This document shows positions 45,495 through 56,337 of a stretch of DNA of 64,000 nucleotides, piece by piece. The stretch is taken from positions 1,350,084 to 1,414,083 of the forward strand of contig BQUP01000005.1 of assembly GCA_022835595.1 (NCBI GenBank), read 5' to 3'. The notes below the pieces were generated by a model, which was not told where the DNA came from, searched no databases, and saw only the letters and a list, made by a program, of their open reading frames with translations. The position numbers were made by a program, and so were the translations under genes. Positions within the stretch are counted from its first letter, which is position 1; every line of letters begins with the position of its first letter. This stretch comes from Cystobasidium ongulense (taxonomy: Eukaryota > Basidiomycota > Cystobasidiomycetes > Cystobasidiales > Cystobasidiaceae).

Positions 45495-46196
45495 ATGATC
45501 CGCCCATTGCCTCTGAATCTCGCTGCGATACTGGTGTGGCAGTTGGTACTCATCTCCCTATGTGCAGGAGACAAGTACACCGCACCCATCGACTATGGAT
45601 TTGGACCTCTAACCATCCTCGTTGACGCAGATGGAGGGACCTTGACTCGCTGTCAGGATGTGAAGATTACTCTCGGGGGTGGATTTGCGCCTTACAAGCT
45701 TGGTGAGGATAGCTTGAATTATATTCGTATTCAACGGATACTGGTAGTTGACGATCTGGTGGAACATTGACCAACGTAGTATCTGTCGATGCAAGGAACA
45801 AGACTATGCCGATTCAGCTCAAGACCGACAAGACTGCAATTTGGACAGCTAGCGTCAGTGAGGGTTCTCGTGTATCGTTCAATGTCACGTAAGTTGAGGT
45901 GTTGCGCATTCCAATACAAAACATCCACCCAGAATCTAACCTGATATTCGTTGTGTTTTGATGGAAACGGCAGTTCAAGAGCAGGTGCAACTTTTCAAAC
46001 ACCACTCTTTAAGGTTGTAGAGGCTGAAGATGATGCGACCTGCGGAAACAGTACTTTGTATATGGATGAACTAGATGGGAAAGTGACATTCGCAAGCGGG
46101 TCTGCGAAGTCGGCCATGTCGGATGGCAGAATAGCTATCATTACTGCATGCATCGGAGGTATTCTTGTACCTGCTTTCATCAGTATTTTGTTTTGA
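45495..46196 (+). CDS. Secreted/anchored beta-sandwich-like surface protein with a probable frame interruption
   Basis: Exon 1 (45495-45702) starts with a signal peptide containing AAILVWQLVLISLCAG. It continues to CQDVKITLGGGFAPYKL, a Cys-x-x-hydrophobic-GG-x-PY pattern common in basidiomycete surface proteins. Exons 2 (45748-45888) and 3 (45974-46196) read GTLTNVVSVDARNK, SVSEGSRVSFNVT, then TCGNSTLY and a C-terminal hydrophobic helix IAIITACIGGILVPAF. Exon 1 and exon 2 do not join in frame by any GT-AG or GC-AG choice I can find. One base appears to be missing near 45757-45763, or a rare splice site is used. The C-terminal helix could be a TM anchor or a GPI signal. Function unknown. Confidence 0.5.
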
Positions 46197-46569
46197 CGGG
46201 CTTGTTCTTCTGTATCTGTGACGAAATCGGAAACTTTAGCAAGGTAGATGTCTCGCTTATAGTAACATTGATCAGCGAGTCTGAAGTTCCCACGTTGACA
46301 CAAATGCTCGTTCTGAGGCAGATCATGTCGCCAGTGTTGCAGTAAAAAGTTGAACCAGATCGAAATAAAGCCTGATAGGTATCTGACAAGATTCCAGCTT
46401 GTTGGAGTGTGAAAGCAGTTGATGAAGGAAGTGTGAAGCAAGCAGAGCGCTATCTACTGAGAAAGAGCGTAGTAGGGAGTGCAAAGTGATGCAGAGCCAT
46501 GGTCTGGAGGAGTGAGGTCGAGGCTTGAAGGTTTGTGGTGTGTAGTGCGTTGGGGTTTAATAAGATTTT
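46197..46569. other. Intergenic region between convergent genes
   Basis: 373 bp that should hold two 3' UTRs. No gene seen. Confidence 0.35.
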
Positions 46570-47302
46570 TCAAGCTGCCACTACCAATGCGGCCAGTAGA
46601 CCGGACAATCCAAGAATGCTCATCTTTGAGAGGAGGTACTTCTTGCCAGCTGCGCCGGTGCCAGTGGGAGATCCGACTGAGGTCGTGGTGAGCGTAGAAC
46701 TGGAAGCTCTGCCGGTGGAGGGAGAAGTTGCAGTAGATGTTGCGGCTGTATTGGTATAGGTGAGCAGGCTGGGCGTTCCTCTACCGGTAGGGACTGTATT
46801 GATCAGCAGTAAGTGGACGGAAATTGGATCAGGATCTACGATTGAGAGATAAGTAAGAGAAGAAGGAACCGCACCTGCGAGCACAGGAGGAGGAGGAGTC
46901 TCGCCTCTTTCCAAAGCTGAGTTGTAAGCTTCTTGAGCTAGAGCAAAGCTCGAGATCATGGATATGACATCTGCATTGGCGCTTTGGAGGGATGGATTGG
47001 CAGAGACTGCGGGTATATCAGACAGCAGTGAGCCAATATATGTGACTGTATGAAGGCACCACTCACGGTATGCAGAGAGCAAGGTCGAGATTGCAGCTGC
47101 ATTGTCGACGGGGGTGGTAGGGGCTGCAGTGGGAGCAGCAGCAGAGACCTCTTGCTGGCGCTTGATGTCTGTGGGAAACACGCTGTGAGTATGCAAGCTG
47201 TCTATCTTGAGTATGCTACTCACACTCGTGAGCCGCTGCAGCCTCTACTCCGACGAGGTTCCTGGCTGCTAATCCGTGAGCGAGCTGAGCGATTGCAGCC
47301 AT
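46570..47302 (-). CDS. Ser/Thr-rich protein with C-terminal hydrophobic anchor (GPI-type)
   Basis: Exons on minus strand: 47302-47224, 47168-47067, 47006-46875 and 46793-46570; 178 aa. The N-terminus (MAAIAQLAHGLAARNLVG) is only weakly hydrophobic. The middle has short helices such as DVISMISSFALAQEAYN. The C-terminal third is a Ser/Thr stretch (TSTATSPSTGRASSSTLTTT) followed by a final hydrophobic segment, the layout of a GPI-anchored wall protein. Introns 2 (60 nt) and 3 (90 nt) are multiples of three without stops, so the frame stays open if they are retained. They were removed because of good donors, branch-like sequences and CAG acceptors. A missing strong signal peptide is the main doubt. 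Confidence 0.55.
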
Positions 47303-47873
47303 GTCTTTGGATGGGAGAGGTGAGGTGAGCGAGTGAGCGTGAGAAGTGGTTGACTTGGTGAGTGCGTCAGTAGGAAGATGAGATGCGGTGTGGTCGTGTA
47401 CTCGTCAGTCAGTCTGTGCATTCTTTGCGCTGCGATGCAGTATCTCCTCGAGGGGGCCAGTCACAAAGGAAGCTAAGACGACAGCTGGAGAATGGCCGAC
47501 AATCTTCGAACAGGAACAGCTTTGAGTTGGCTTTTGCTTGTTCACCTTGCTGCTGCTTGAGATGCCTCGTGTCTTGTTCGCTCTTCCATCGATGCACGAG
47601 TGCAATGGAGAGCTCGAAGCTGGACCACGCTCGCCATCAGCATGGCTGGCAGGTGGACTGAGGTGCTCGCCGAGTATGTGCTGTACTAATCCATTGCTAT
47701 GGGTGTGTCGAGATGAAGAGCAAGAAGTCCTTGATCAAAGATGTCTTCTTCTTCGTCCTGAGAGCTCGGTCGTGACCTCACAGGCTGTTCCTTCCACTCC
47801 GTCGACATCAACATCTGATATACGCACACAGCGCACTTGCAACACACCTTCAACACTGCAGTACCACCTCGCC
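47303..47873. other. Divergent promoter region, no gene seen
   Basis: 571 bp between the divergent GPI-type gene and bL31m gene. Only short frames without motifs. Confidence 0.35.
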
Positions 47874-48622
47874 ATGCCTGCCTCTGCGCCCCGTCTCCTG
47901 CTCGCGACTTGCAGATGCACCTGTGGAGCGGCAAGTGCAACATCAAACGCATCACGGTCGACAGCAACACGCTCAGCATCGACATCGCGCACACCTACGC
48001 ACCGCCTAAGACCGCAACAGAGATGGGTCCTGCCTGACTTTGCTATCCGCAAGAGAGCGGGCGACCTGCCTGCTCCACGCCCTCAGAAATTTGAGAACAA
48101 GGTGAGCGAGCGAGCTGAAGTGATGGCGAATGAACAGCAGTATGCTCACACTCTCTCTCTTTTGTTACGCAGATAACACTCCCTGATGGATCCACATCAA
48201 GCATATACACAACCTCTCCCCGTCCCAACATTGCAATCTCAAAAGACACTTCGAATCATCCACTATGGGGATTCCCATCGGCTTCCGGTGCAAGTGGGCC
48301 AGTAGAAGATGAAGGCGGAAGGATGGGCAGATTCGCACGTAGATTCGCAAACAAGGAAGAGACGAGTGCCACATCCTCGCCGGCCGAAGAGACCGCTTCC
48401 GCTAGCAAAGCTGAAGCTGCAAAGACAGTCAAGAAAGAAGCGACCACTGGAACACCGCCTGCAGAAAAGGACCAAGTCAAAGCTTCATCAGAAGAACCTG
48501 CTAGCGGTGGATTTGATATGTTCGATCTCAGCTTAGAAGGTGAAGAGGTCGAAGTCACCTCTCATAAGATCATCGAAGACTCTGGTAAAAAGGGCAAGAA
48601 GGGTTCAGGCAAGAAAAAGTAA
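47874..48622 (+). CDS. MRPL36: Mitochondrial large-subunit ribosomal protein bL31m
   Basis: Exons 47874-48101 and 48173-48622; 225 aa. The first 50 residues are rich in Arg, Ser and Thr and nearly free of acids, a mitochondrial presequence. The core is VLPDFAIRKRAGDLPAPRPQ, then ITLPDGSTSSIYTTSPRPNI, and ends SKDTSNHPLWGF. This is the pattern of fungal mitochondrial bL31 (yeast Mrpl36). A C-terminal extension of roughly 100 residues follows, with alternating Lys, Glu, Ala and Ser and a Lys/Gly-rich end. Convergent with the SPF45 gene, only 54 bp between stops. Confidence 0.83.
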
Positions 48623-48676
48623 ATAGTCGAGTGTGTAAAGCTTGTTCAATCAAAGCAGCTCGTTACGGCCGTTATG

Positions 48677-50922
48677 CTACAAATGCAGAACTCCCAAATC
48701 AAGTGCTTGTTCATTGTAAAACTTAGCTTTGACGTTCCTGCCACCGAAATAACGCCCATCAAACGCTTTGACTGCATTCCAAGCTCCTACTAACCCACTG
48801 AAGACGACGAATACTCGAACTGCTTCATCTTCAGGAACGTATGGCGGTTGAAGGTGTACGAAGCATTTCTCTAGTACACCCAGCTTGCGCGCTTCTTCGG
48901 CTGTGGGTATCAAAGATGAGTAAGTCAGCGTAGTATAGAGGATATCGAGTACGATGAAGGTCCCTTACAGACGTCTGCAACAAGTTCATCATCCACTTCA
49001 TCTCGCCCAACCATGTTAGTCAAGCAAACGACCCTGGTGGGTTCACCATATTTCTGTCTTTCCATTTGTTCTTTCTCCGTTTTAATATCACTGACAATCC
49101 TTCCTTTAGAAGTTGCTATTCCTACGGGTCCACCTTTGAGTTGTCCTTGAGCTTGAAATTGCTGCTGCTCTTTCTTGCTCTTGCTTTTAGAAGAACTGGC
49201 TTGTCCGTCACTTCCTGCTAATGAGAGGGGATTGACCATACCTTGAGACGTAGCTCCGAGGCCCTGTCCTTTAGTCCATCCATACTTTGCCATCAACGTC
49301 TTGGCAAAGTCTTCGGGTTTGACGTTATCCTTTGGCGCTTGCGGGGGTCCTGATGATAGGCCGCCTAAACCTGGTATTGGTTCGTTGGCACTCGGTACAG
49401 GAGGCATGCTAAGCGGACTCATACTTGACGCAGATTGAGCTTGTTCATTCGAAGGAGATGATCTAGCTGCGCCCCCGCCTAACTTGCCGAGACTTGCTAA
49501 TCTCGCAGCTATGGCCCTCGCGCGAGCTTGAGCTTCTTCGATTGCGACGGGTACCTTTGGGCCTTGACTTTCCGTATTCGCTGGTCCTGCGGATGGCGTC
49601 ATAGCGGGTGGAACCAATGCTTGCAGTGACTGAGATCCACTCGAGGGCATGGAAGACATCATATGTGGAGGGAGGGGGAAAGCTTGCCCTGTTGATGGAT
49701 TGAAAGAAGGTGGAGCAGCGGAACTAGAAGTGGCATTGACGAATGTTGGAGGTGACGCAAATGTGGATGGGGCTTCTGATGTTGAGGAGAATGAAAGAGG
49801 CGATGGCTGACGTTGTACTGGATCTGGTCGGACTGGAGGTTGGGATGATAAAGAAGGTTGCTGCTGAGATAGCGCAAGACGCTGTTGGAATGGATCGACT
49901 GTTTTAGCTGGCGCAGAAGACCAAGAAGACCATCCATCATCTGCTGCAGGTGCTGGCGGCTTGTATGGTTGCTCTTCTTGCGTTGCGTGGGCATCTTGAA
50001 CACCTTGCTCTGACGATTGTGGTTCAGCCGGAGTAGATGGCGTTATAGAGGGCGAAGCATCACCATCATAATTGGTAGGAGGAGCAAAGAACCTGCTATT
50101 CGCTTTTGCTATCCGCTTCCTTCTTTCCTCATCGCTGTCTTGATCTTCGTCGCTGTATGCATCTTCCGAGTAATCACTTCCTTCAGATTGCATACCCTTC
50201 TTCCGCTTCTCCATTTCTCTCTCTCGCAACAAAGCAGCTCGTCTTTCGGTTCTTGCTCGTTTAGAGTATGTTTTGTATTCAGCATAGTCTGTAGGTCTGG
50301 AAGGGTCATACTCGGCAGTCCAGGCTAGAGATGGATCCTCGTCCTTTCTGTTAAACCCAGCATTGCGCTTCTTCCTCTTTGAGCCTGCTTTCTTTCCTGC
50401 TTTTGTGCTCCTGAAGCCGTTGACATCTTCGTCTTCCAATGTCATTGAAGGAGGTGGTAGTGTTCGGCCTGATGCAGGTTTGCTGGATCCAGTATTGACC
50501 TCTGTCAAGTCCATAGGAGGAGCAGACAGGACAGAGCTTGATGGTGCGCTCTGCATCTCCTTGATGAGCGAAGGAGGAGCAGATATCGTATTCGCTGCTG
50601 ACATAGTAGATGGTCCAGCTGATATGACTGCTCCAGCTCCAAGTGGACGCGCTTTGCCAGCTTGAGGCCGCTTGCGCATGACAGGCTGGAAGCCCAGAGC
50701 AGCTTTGCGGGCAGTTTCAGCCTGCTCTTTGGCGTGCAGCTCTGCCTGTTGAGCTGCATATCGAGCTGCATCCTCCAAAGCCGACTCTCGCTGTCGCTCT
50801 ATCTCGCGCTGCTCTGCGGTGCTCGTAGTAGTTGATGCAACACCAGTGGAGGCTGCCGGAGCTGGGCTTGCAGAGTCCGAGCCTGCCTTGCTGAACGTGA
50901 TGCCCGAGTACAGTCCAGACAT
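48677..50922 (-). CDS. Splicing factor 45 (SPF45/RBM17-like): G-patch plus UHM RRM
   Basis: Exons on minus strand: 50922-48969 and 48900-48677; 725 aa, longer than the roughly 400 aa human protein. Start MSGLYSGITFSK matches the family. A long Ser/Pro/Gln-rich region separates it from the functional C-terminus. In the middle are the SLAWTAEYDPSRPTDY motif and the basic RERRAALLRE-type helix of SPF45. The G-patch reads FAKTLMAKYGWTKGQGLGA. The C-terminal RRM is of the UHM type, with TRVVCLTNMVGRDEVDDEL and VFVVFSGLVGAWNAVKAFDG, which bind ULM tryptophans in SF3b155 or U2AF. Acts in the nucleus in alternative 3' splice site choice. Confidence 0.9.
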
Positions 50923-51683
50923 GGCTGCGTGCTTGCTCTCTCCTGTGTCGTGTATGATGACAGCTGTATAGCGTGCGTCTTCCTGCATGCAGCAGGACGT
51001 GATCAAGCTCGACCACCAGAAGATAGTCTTTCCTCATACACCTTGCCTTCTGACATCTCACTCACTTACTCTTCGCACAACGACTGCTACTCCCTAAGTC
51101 TCTTCTCCCTGGAAATCTGGCATGCTTAAACAGGACCGCTGATTCGTGCAGTCACTGGAAGCCTATCTGGCTGGCCGATAATGCATCCAGCAAGAATGAA
51201 ATCTCACAACTGCTTCCCCTGCAGCAACAGAAGCAACCTACAAACTGAGCTGATATTTTATCCACAGTGGCCCTCGCTAGCTTCGACTAATATCATTGAT
51301 TGACGAAAAGTCTTAAGGTCTCCTTCCTTTGCAGTATGAAATTCATGTAGAGACTTCCCTTCTAAGATTTCAGTGTCCTCGACATATCCGTTGATGATAC
51401 GTATCCACGGTGTTGGAAGGTCTGACGTCTATATTTGAGTAAGCTTGGAATGTTGGAAGCTTGGAAGGCCCACCGGCTGGGGTATAAAAGCGGACCCCAA
51501 TTGCCAGGGTTGTCTCTTGCTTTCTTCTTGCGCAACTAATTGATTTGCTGGTATGCTCAGCATCCTAGCAACGCTCTTCAATATTCCACCAATCCTTGAT
51601 TATCCCGCTGCTCTTTGATCATGTCTAAGGTAATCTCAATGTGCGTCAGACTCACCTCCACCCGCAAGAACCCCAAGAACTAT
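50923..51683. other. Intergenic region upstream of the interrupted gene
   Basis: Holds the SPF45 promoter (minus) and, at 51483, a plus-strand TATA element. Otherwise no coherent frame. The ATG at 51621 is followed at once by a GTAATC donor-like sequence and could be a tiny first exon of the following gene. Confidence 0.4.
51483..51490 (+). promoter_or_regulatory. TATA box ahead of the interrupted plus-strand gene
   Basis: TATAAAAG on the plus strand, followed about 30 bp later by a pyrimidine-rich stretch (TTGTCTCTTGCTTTCTTCTT). This is a normal fungal core-promoter layout and marks the likely 5' end of the tract at 51.7-53.7 kb. Confidence 0.5.
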
Positions 51684-53700
51684 CATGTTCTCTGATGTGA
51701 ACATAACATCTCCTTCACCATCATCTGCGGTTGAATCTACTTGGGTGTCAGCGAGCTCAACAGCCACACGCGAGGGGCCAGCCAAATTGCTACCAAGACA
51801 ACCGAAGAATCCAAGACGGCTCCTACAATAGCAGAGTGGAAGCTCAAGTCAAAGACTCACCGTTCCAGAACAAGCGCAAAGCATTGATTGTGTATGCTTG
51901 AAGAAGCTGGATACAAACCAAACAATATGGCGGCAGGCCACGCACTCGTTTTTCCAGCAAATCGGGTAACTAGCAATCAGAAAAGCTACAGGACCCTACA
52001 GCTCGCAGATGGTCGCATAGAAGCACTGTGATGCTCGTAAGGGCCTAATTCAATACTCTGGAATAGTCAGATCTAATAGCCGAGCCTGACCTCGCAGCCC
52101 ACAGACGCCTAACACCTGCAGATGGTGAGGACTTTGAGGATTCTTGGACTAATTCGCCAGTTTACGAATGCTTCATGGATATTTTGGAAGGCCTTCAAGC
52201 ACCTCGGACTGAAAAAGCACGACCTGTCTGGTTGACTGCAGCGGAGCTGGCCGGGTGGCTGTATCTGGAAATGGCCAAACATGGTGATCCAAACGTTGTT
52301 TATCCACACGTCTATGCTCTGTTTTGCTAGCGAGGATGGTCGTCAACGCTTCCTCCAAGCGGAACTACGAAGAACAAGTCAAATTGCTGGCGAACTCTTC
52401 GATGTTGATGTCGACAACCTGTCACTGTAAGATGAGACCGAGGAACGTGCACGGCTAGAGAAACGACAGGAGGATTTGATAGCTATACGCAGTGCCTTGG
52501 AAGGCGAATCCAAATATTGGGGCCTCATTTCTACCTTCAAGTCTCAGGTCTCCCTCAAAACTCCATTTTATTTTTGCGTGTCTTGTCCCCCCAAGAACGG
52601 GACTGCTGACTGGGACTGGCATACCTTTGGAGTTGGACTCATTGCTGGAAGCGATTCTAATTCGGTACATGTGAGTTGTCAGACGCATTATCGAGTCGAA
52701 AGGGTCGAAAAAGGCTGGTGCAGGTTGCAGGTGCTTATCTTTGACTCCCGGTACGATCCAGCTCAGTAGACGGCAAACGCGCTCGCCTGGATTGTATACC
52801 TCTGGGCTCGCTACTTCGAACTGTTTTCCAAAGAACTGGGCAAAGGAACTATCAGCAAGAAAAGGTTCAAATTTAGCATTGGTGGTGGGAGCTGCCATAC
52901 AGAATCCTGGTCGTGTCAGGCTCTGGCATTGCGATGGATACAACAGCGTGCTTTAGCCCATGCAGGTCTCCGAGATTGGAAGCGGATTGTGAATGACGTT
53001 GTTGCTCCAAATGTAACTGTACTGCAATTTTAGTATCATTTGAAAAGATCAGGACCCCTATCCGCCCTAAAGGCGGAGCCTCTCACTCAAAGGCAAGGCC
53101 ACCCCTCGAAATGAGCGAGTTGATCATGAAGAAGTGATCCGCAACATGGTCAAGAACCGTATGACGCATGGAGAAATCCACGATACATGCGCAACACAGC
53201 AGGACCTTAACGCTGATAACAACAAGCTTGAAGCGATGATCGAAGATGTACGTGGATTAACATTAGCGACTGTGACCATTTGCTGATAGCGTCATCGAAC
53301 AGGACAAGAAGGAGCTCGATGAGATAATAGAAGCGTGCGAAACGGGACGAGTGGTCGATCCCGAAGCTGTAAAGCGGGAGGAGCTCCAGAGAGTCAGCAG
53401 TCAAGTGATTGACATAGCAGCGAATATGCGAAAGCTAGCTATAGTCGAAGTCCGCACAGCCAATGTGATCACCATCAATGCTGTGAGCTATCATTCTAGC
53501 ATACTCGCTTGACTTGTCTGCCTCTCATCTATGAAATACCATGCGGGTGCCATTCGATAAAATAGTGGATGCCAGTGACGGCGCGGAAGGCAATCCGCAA
53601 CTGGTCCAAATTTCGGTCGCAAAGGTCTAAGCTCAGTCCGGAGGAGGTAAGTCTTGCTCAGCGAGCCGTAGCCGTCTGCGAGCTTGACAAATAGGGACTG
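51684..53700 (+). pseudogene. Coding-like tract broken by stops; unidentified coiled-coil protein gene or pseudogene
   Basis: No frame is intact, yet long stretches look coding. From ATG 51684 a frame runs 48 codons to TAG 51829 and continues open to 51966. A frame at 52124-52330 is open for 68 codons. From 52332 one frame runs to about 53031 with only two stops, TAA 52428 and TAG 52767; it includes a coiled-coil segment EERARLEKRQEDLIAIRSAL. Downstream the exons to 53247, 53303-53482 and 53566-53646 join cleanly in phase through GT-AG introns, with coiled-coil LDEIIEACETGRVVDPEAVK and then ARKAIRNWSKFRSQRSKLS. Family not recognised. The mix of clean 3' exons and stop-laden 5' exons fits a decaying gene, or a gene whose 5' introns I have misread. 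Confidence 0.4.
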
Positions 53701-53761
53701 TCAAGCATATGGATGAAAGAGTGTCCTCTGCGTGTCGATTGCATAATACCGTATGTACAGC

Positions 53762-55021
53762 TTAAAAGTATTCTTTATGTAAGCGCTTCATCCAGTTTAA
53801 GAGCTTGGGTAAACGCTCTAATTTTCGCCGTAAAGGCGAAGAAGCTTCCAAATGAGGAGCGTGCAATAAATGAATGAGGTATAGATGTGCGTAGAGTAGA
53901 GCATCGAAAGGTGTTGGATTCCTGTTTGCAATAGTCACACATCAGCTTTCTTTACTATTTGCGCGACATCGACCACGCTTAGAGGCGGTATGAGTACTCA
54001 CTCCGTGCCAAAGAACCAGCCGTTCTCGCTGTCTAGCTTGCCTTCTAGCATATTCAAAGTATCCTCCGCTTCGGTCTGCACCTGTTCAATGTCGATTTTC
54101 CCACCTCTCCCTAACCATTGCGCCCATGCTGAAGCAGTACTTCCGTTGATGGTGTTAACAGCAGGTCCGTTAGGTGCGTTGACAATTCTCGCTATTTCAG
54201 CTTGCATTTCCATTCGATGTGATTTCGTAAGTGCTATATGCGCGTAGCGTGTGAGTAGTGGAGACGAGGGATGTTGAGCTGTTCCGTGAGAGAGAGTTTG
54301 CGGGAAATACAGAGGAATGGTAAGGTTGGAATATACGCGTGGGTTGAGGAAGAGGTGTGATAGCTGTATTAGAAAGGCAAGTGTCAGCTTGTCCAAGAAG
54401 CTAGATGGTTGGTTTGCAGAGTGAGCGGTCGCACCAATGCAGGCTGAAGCTTTGCTTCCACTAAGCTTGTGTACGTCCGTGTCTGCACCTGGGCATTCTG
54501 TTCAATGATACTGTTATCACTGGGTTCATGCTCTTCGTCGTCGTCTTGACTTGCTTTCTTTGCTGCTGATGACTCTTGAGCTGCCTTTTCCTTGGAGATG
54601 TAGCTTGAGATTGAGCCTGATGGGAGGAGGTCGCCAGCTGGAAGGTGCAAAGCTGGCAAAGTAGCTGAAGGTGCCGTATAATACACAGCATGTCAGTATT
54701 GCTGATCTCCTGTGTATGCAGCTTGAGCTGCCTTGAGCGTCATGCTCTTCGTTGTTCAAAACACGCACCGCCCGGCGCACCCTCGCCAACCTGCATATCC
54801 CTCCTCTCGGTCTTGATGTCGTTGAATGCCAGCTCAGCTTGTGCTTTCAGGCACTGCAGGTCGAAGCTTTCCTTGCTGTTGCCTACACCTGGGCCGTAGA
54901 TCCAGAGTGTCGGGCTGGATGGAGCGGCGGGGTACTCTGAGCTCGGTTTCGCGAGCTGCTCTTCGTACTCGACTAGAGGGAAGCAGGCAGTGAAGGACGA
55001 CCATATTCGAGGGGCGGGCAT
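53762..55021 (-). CDS. Metaxin/Sam35-Sam37-like mitochondrial outer-membrane protein
   Basis: Exons on minus strand: 55021-54769, 54664-54435, 54363-54002 and 53921-53762; 334 aa. The N-terminus RIWSSFTACFPLVEY resembles the thioredoxin-like start of metaxins. In the middle is a low-complexity insert rich in Ser, Gln, Asp and Glu. The C-terminal GST-like half has WFFGTENPTPFDALLYAHL, the most conserved metaxin motif, and ends LPKLLNWMKRLHKEYF. Metaxins are subunits of the SAM complex that inserts beta-barrel proteins. Whether this is the Sam35 or Sam37 equivalent cannot be decided here. No clear C-terminal TM helix. The last exon lies 61 bp beyond the end of the interrupted tract, tail to tail with it. 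Confidence 0.78.
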
Positions 55022-55379
55022 GGTGGAAGTGTAGTGCAATGCGATGGTCAAGAAAGAAGGTCGACTTGTCAGAAGAAGTGCGTCGGTTGCGGGCGATCGA
55101 GGAAGTCAGTATGCGAAATAGCTATTGTCCGCCCAGAGAAGCGCATGAGCAAGACGAGCAGGCAGTCAGCGTGCATCTACACCATTCTCTCCCTGCGATG
55201 CCGCTCTGCGGGATGGAAGCTTCCTGTCTACGTGTCACGTGCATTTGACCGGCAGACGGAGCCAAGCAAGACGAATGATAACGATAACAGATGCGAGCTT
55301 GTTGCTTTTCTTCCATCCATCTCATTCATCGAAGGAGTTGAGAAGTGACATCCACTCCACAGCAGAACAGCAGCACACC
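55022..55379. other. Divergent promoter region metaxin-FCY1
   Basis: 358 bp between divergent start codons. No gene seen. Confidence 0.4.
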
Positions 55380-56145
55380 ATGATTGTCACCAACCAAGTC
55401 AAGACCAAGCCCTTCGCCGGCGAATGGAGCGAGCAGGACAAGCTGGGCATGGCAAAAGCTATCGAGCAGGCCGAGCTGGGTCTCTCTGAAGGTGCGCTGG
55501 TTGCCAGTATTCTGCAAGCACACAAGCTGACCTACACACCAGGCGGAGTCCCCATCGGAGCATGCCTCATCCGCAACTCCACGGGCGAAGTCCTAGGTGT
55601 CGGCCGAAACAAGCGTGTCCAAAAAGGGTCCCCTACTCTGCACGGCGAGACCGACTGCCTGGAGAGCATTGGAAGACTGCCTGCGAATGTGTACAGGGAT
55701 TGCACCATCTACACTACCCTGTCACCCTGCACTATGGTAAGCTGGCCTGCCTGGTGCCGTACTCCAGCGTAGATTCGGAAAAAGGACAGAAGACAGGCTA
55801 CATTCAGCTGACACCGCTGCTTATCCTTTCAGTGCACAGGATGCGTTATCCTATATAACAGTGAGCTTATTAGACCGTCACTGTCTTCGCGACATTCACG
55901 CTAACTTTCCACACAGTCCCACGTCTAGTAATGGGCGAAAACGACACCTTCATTGGCGGAGAAGACTGGCTAGCCAACAAGGGTATTGAAACTGTAAACC
56001 TCAGTGAGCATTCGTTCAGCATATGTGTGCAGTAGGATCAAGCTGACCTTCTACTCACTCAGACTCCGACAAATGCAAAGCTTTGATGGCTGAATTCATC
56101 AGACGTTATCCAGATATCTGGAATGAGGATATTGGCGAAGAGTAA
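55380..56145 (+). CDS. FCY1: Cytosine deaminase
   Basis: Exons 55380-55491, 55543-55736, 55833-55860, 55917-56003 and 56063-56145; 167 aa (yeast Fcy1 158). Converts cytosine to uracil in pyrimidine salvage, and is the enzyme that activates 5-fluorocytosine. Zinc-dependent deaminase signature: TLHGETDCLESIGRL (His and catalytic Glu), then SPCTMCTGCVILYN with the two zinc Cys, split by intron 2. The C-terminal part VMGENDTFIGGEDWLANKGI and a final IRRYPDIWNEDIGEE match the fungal homodimeric enzyme. ATG at 55380 agrees with family length. Confidence 0.95.
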
Positions 56146-56337
56146 TCCTTTGCTCAACTCGTTGTGATATAGTCAAAATACAGTGCATACGTTCAATAGC
56201 ATTAGCATGTAGATACAGAATGACAAGAGTCGTAAAAGAAGAGGATTGATTTGACAACGACAAGGGAACTGAACAGATTTATAGATACTGACCACCGCTT
56301 TGAAGAGTTGACTAAATAGGGCTGACTTGACGAATTG

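Noticed and set aside
52455-52943. 162-codon open frame on the minus strand
   Set aside because: Overlaps a plus-strand frame with a clear coiled coil and is antisense to it. No family resemblance. Kept only as an alternative if RNA shows minus-strand transcription.
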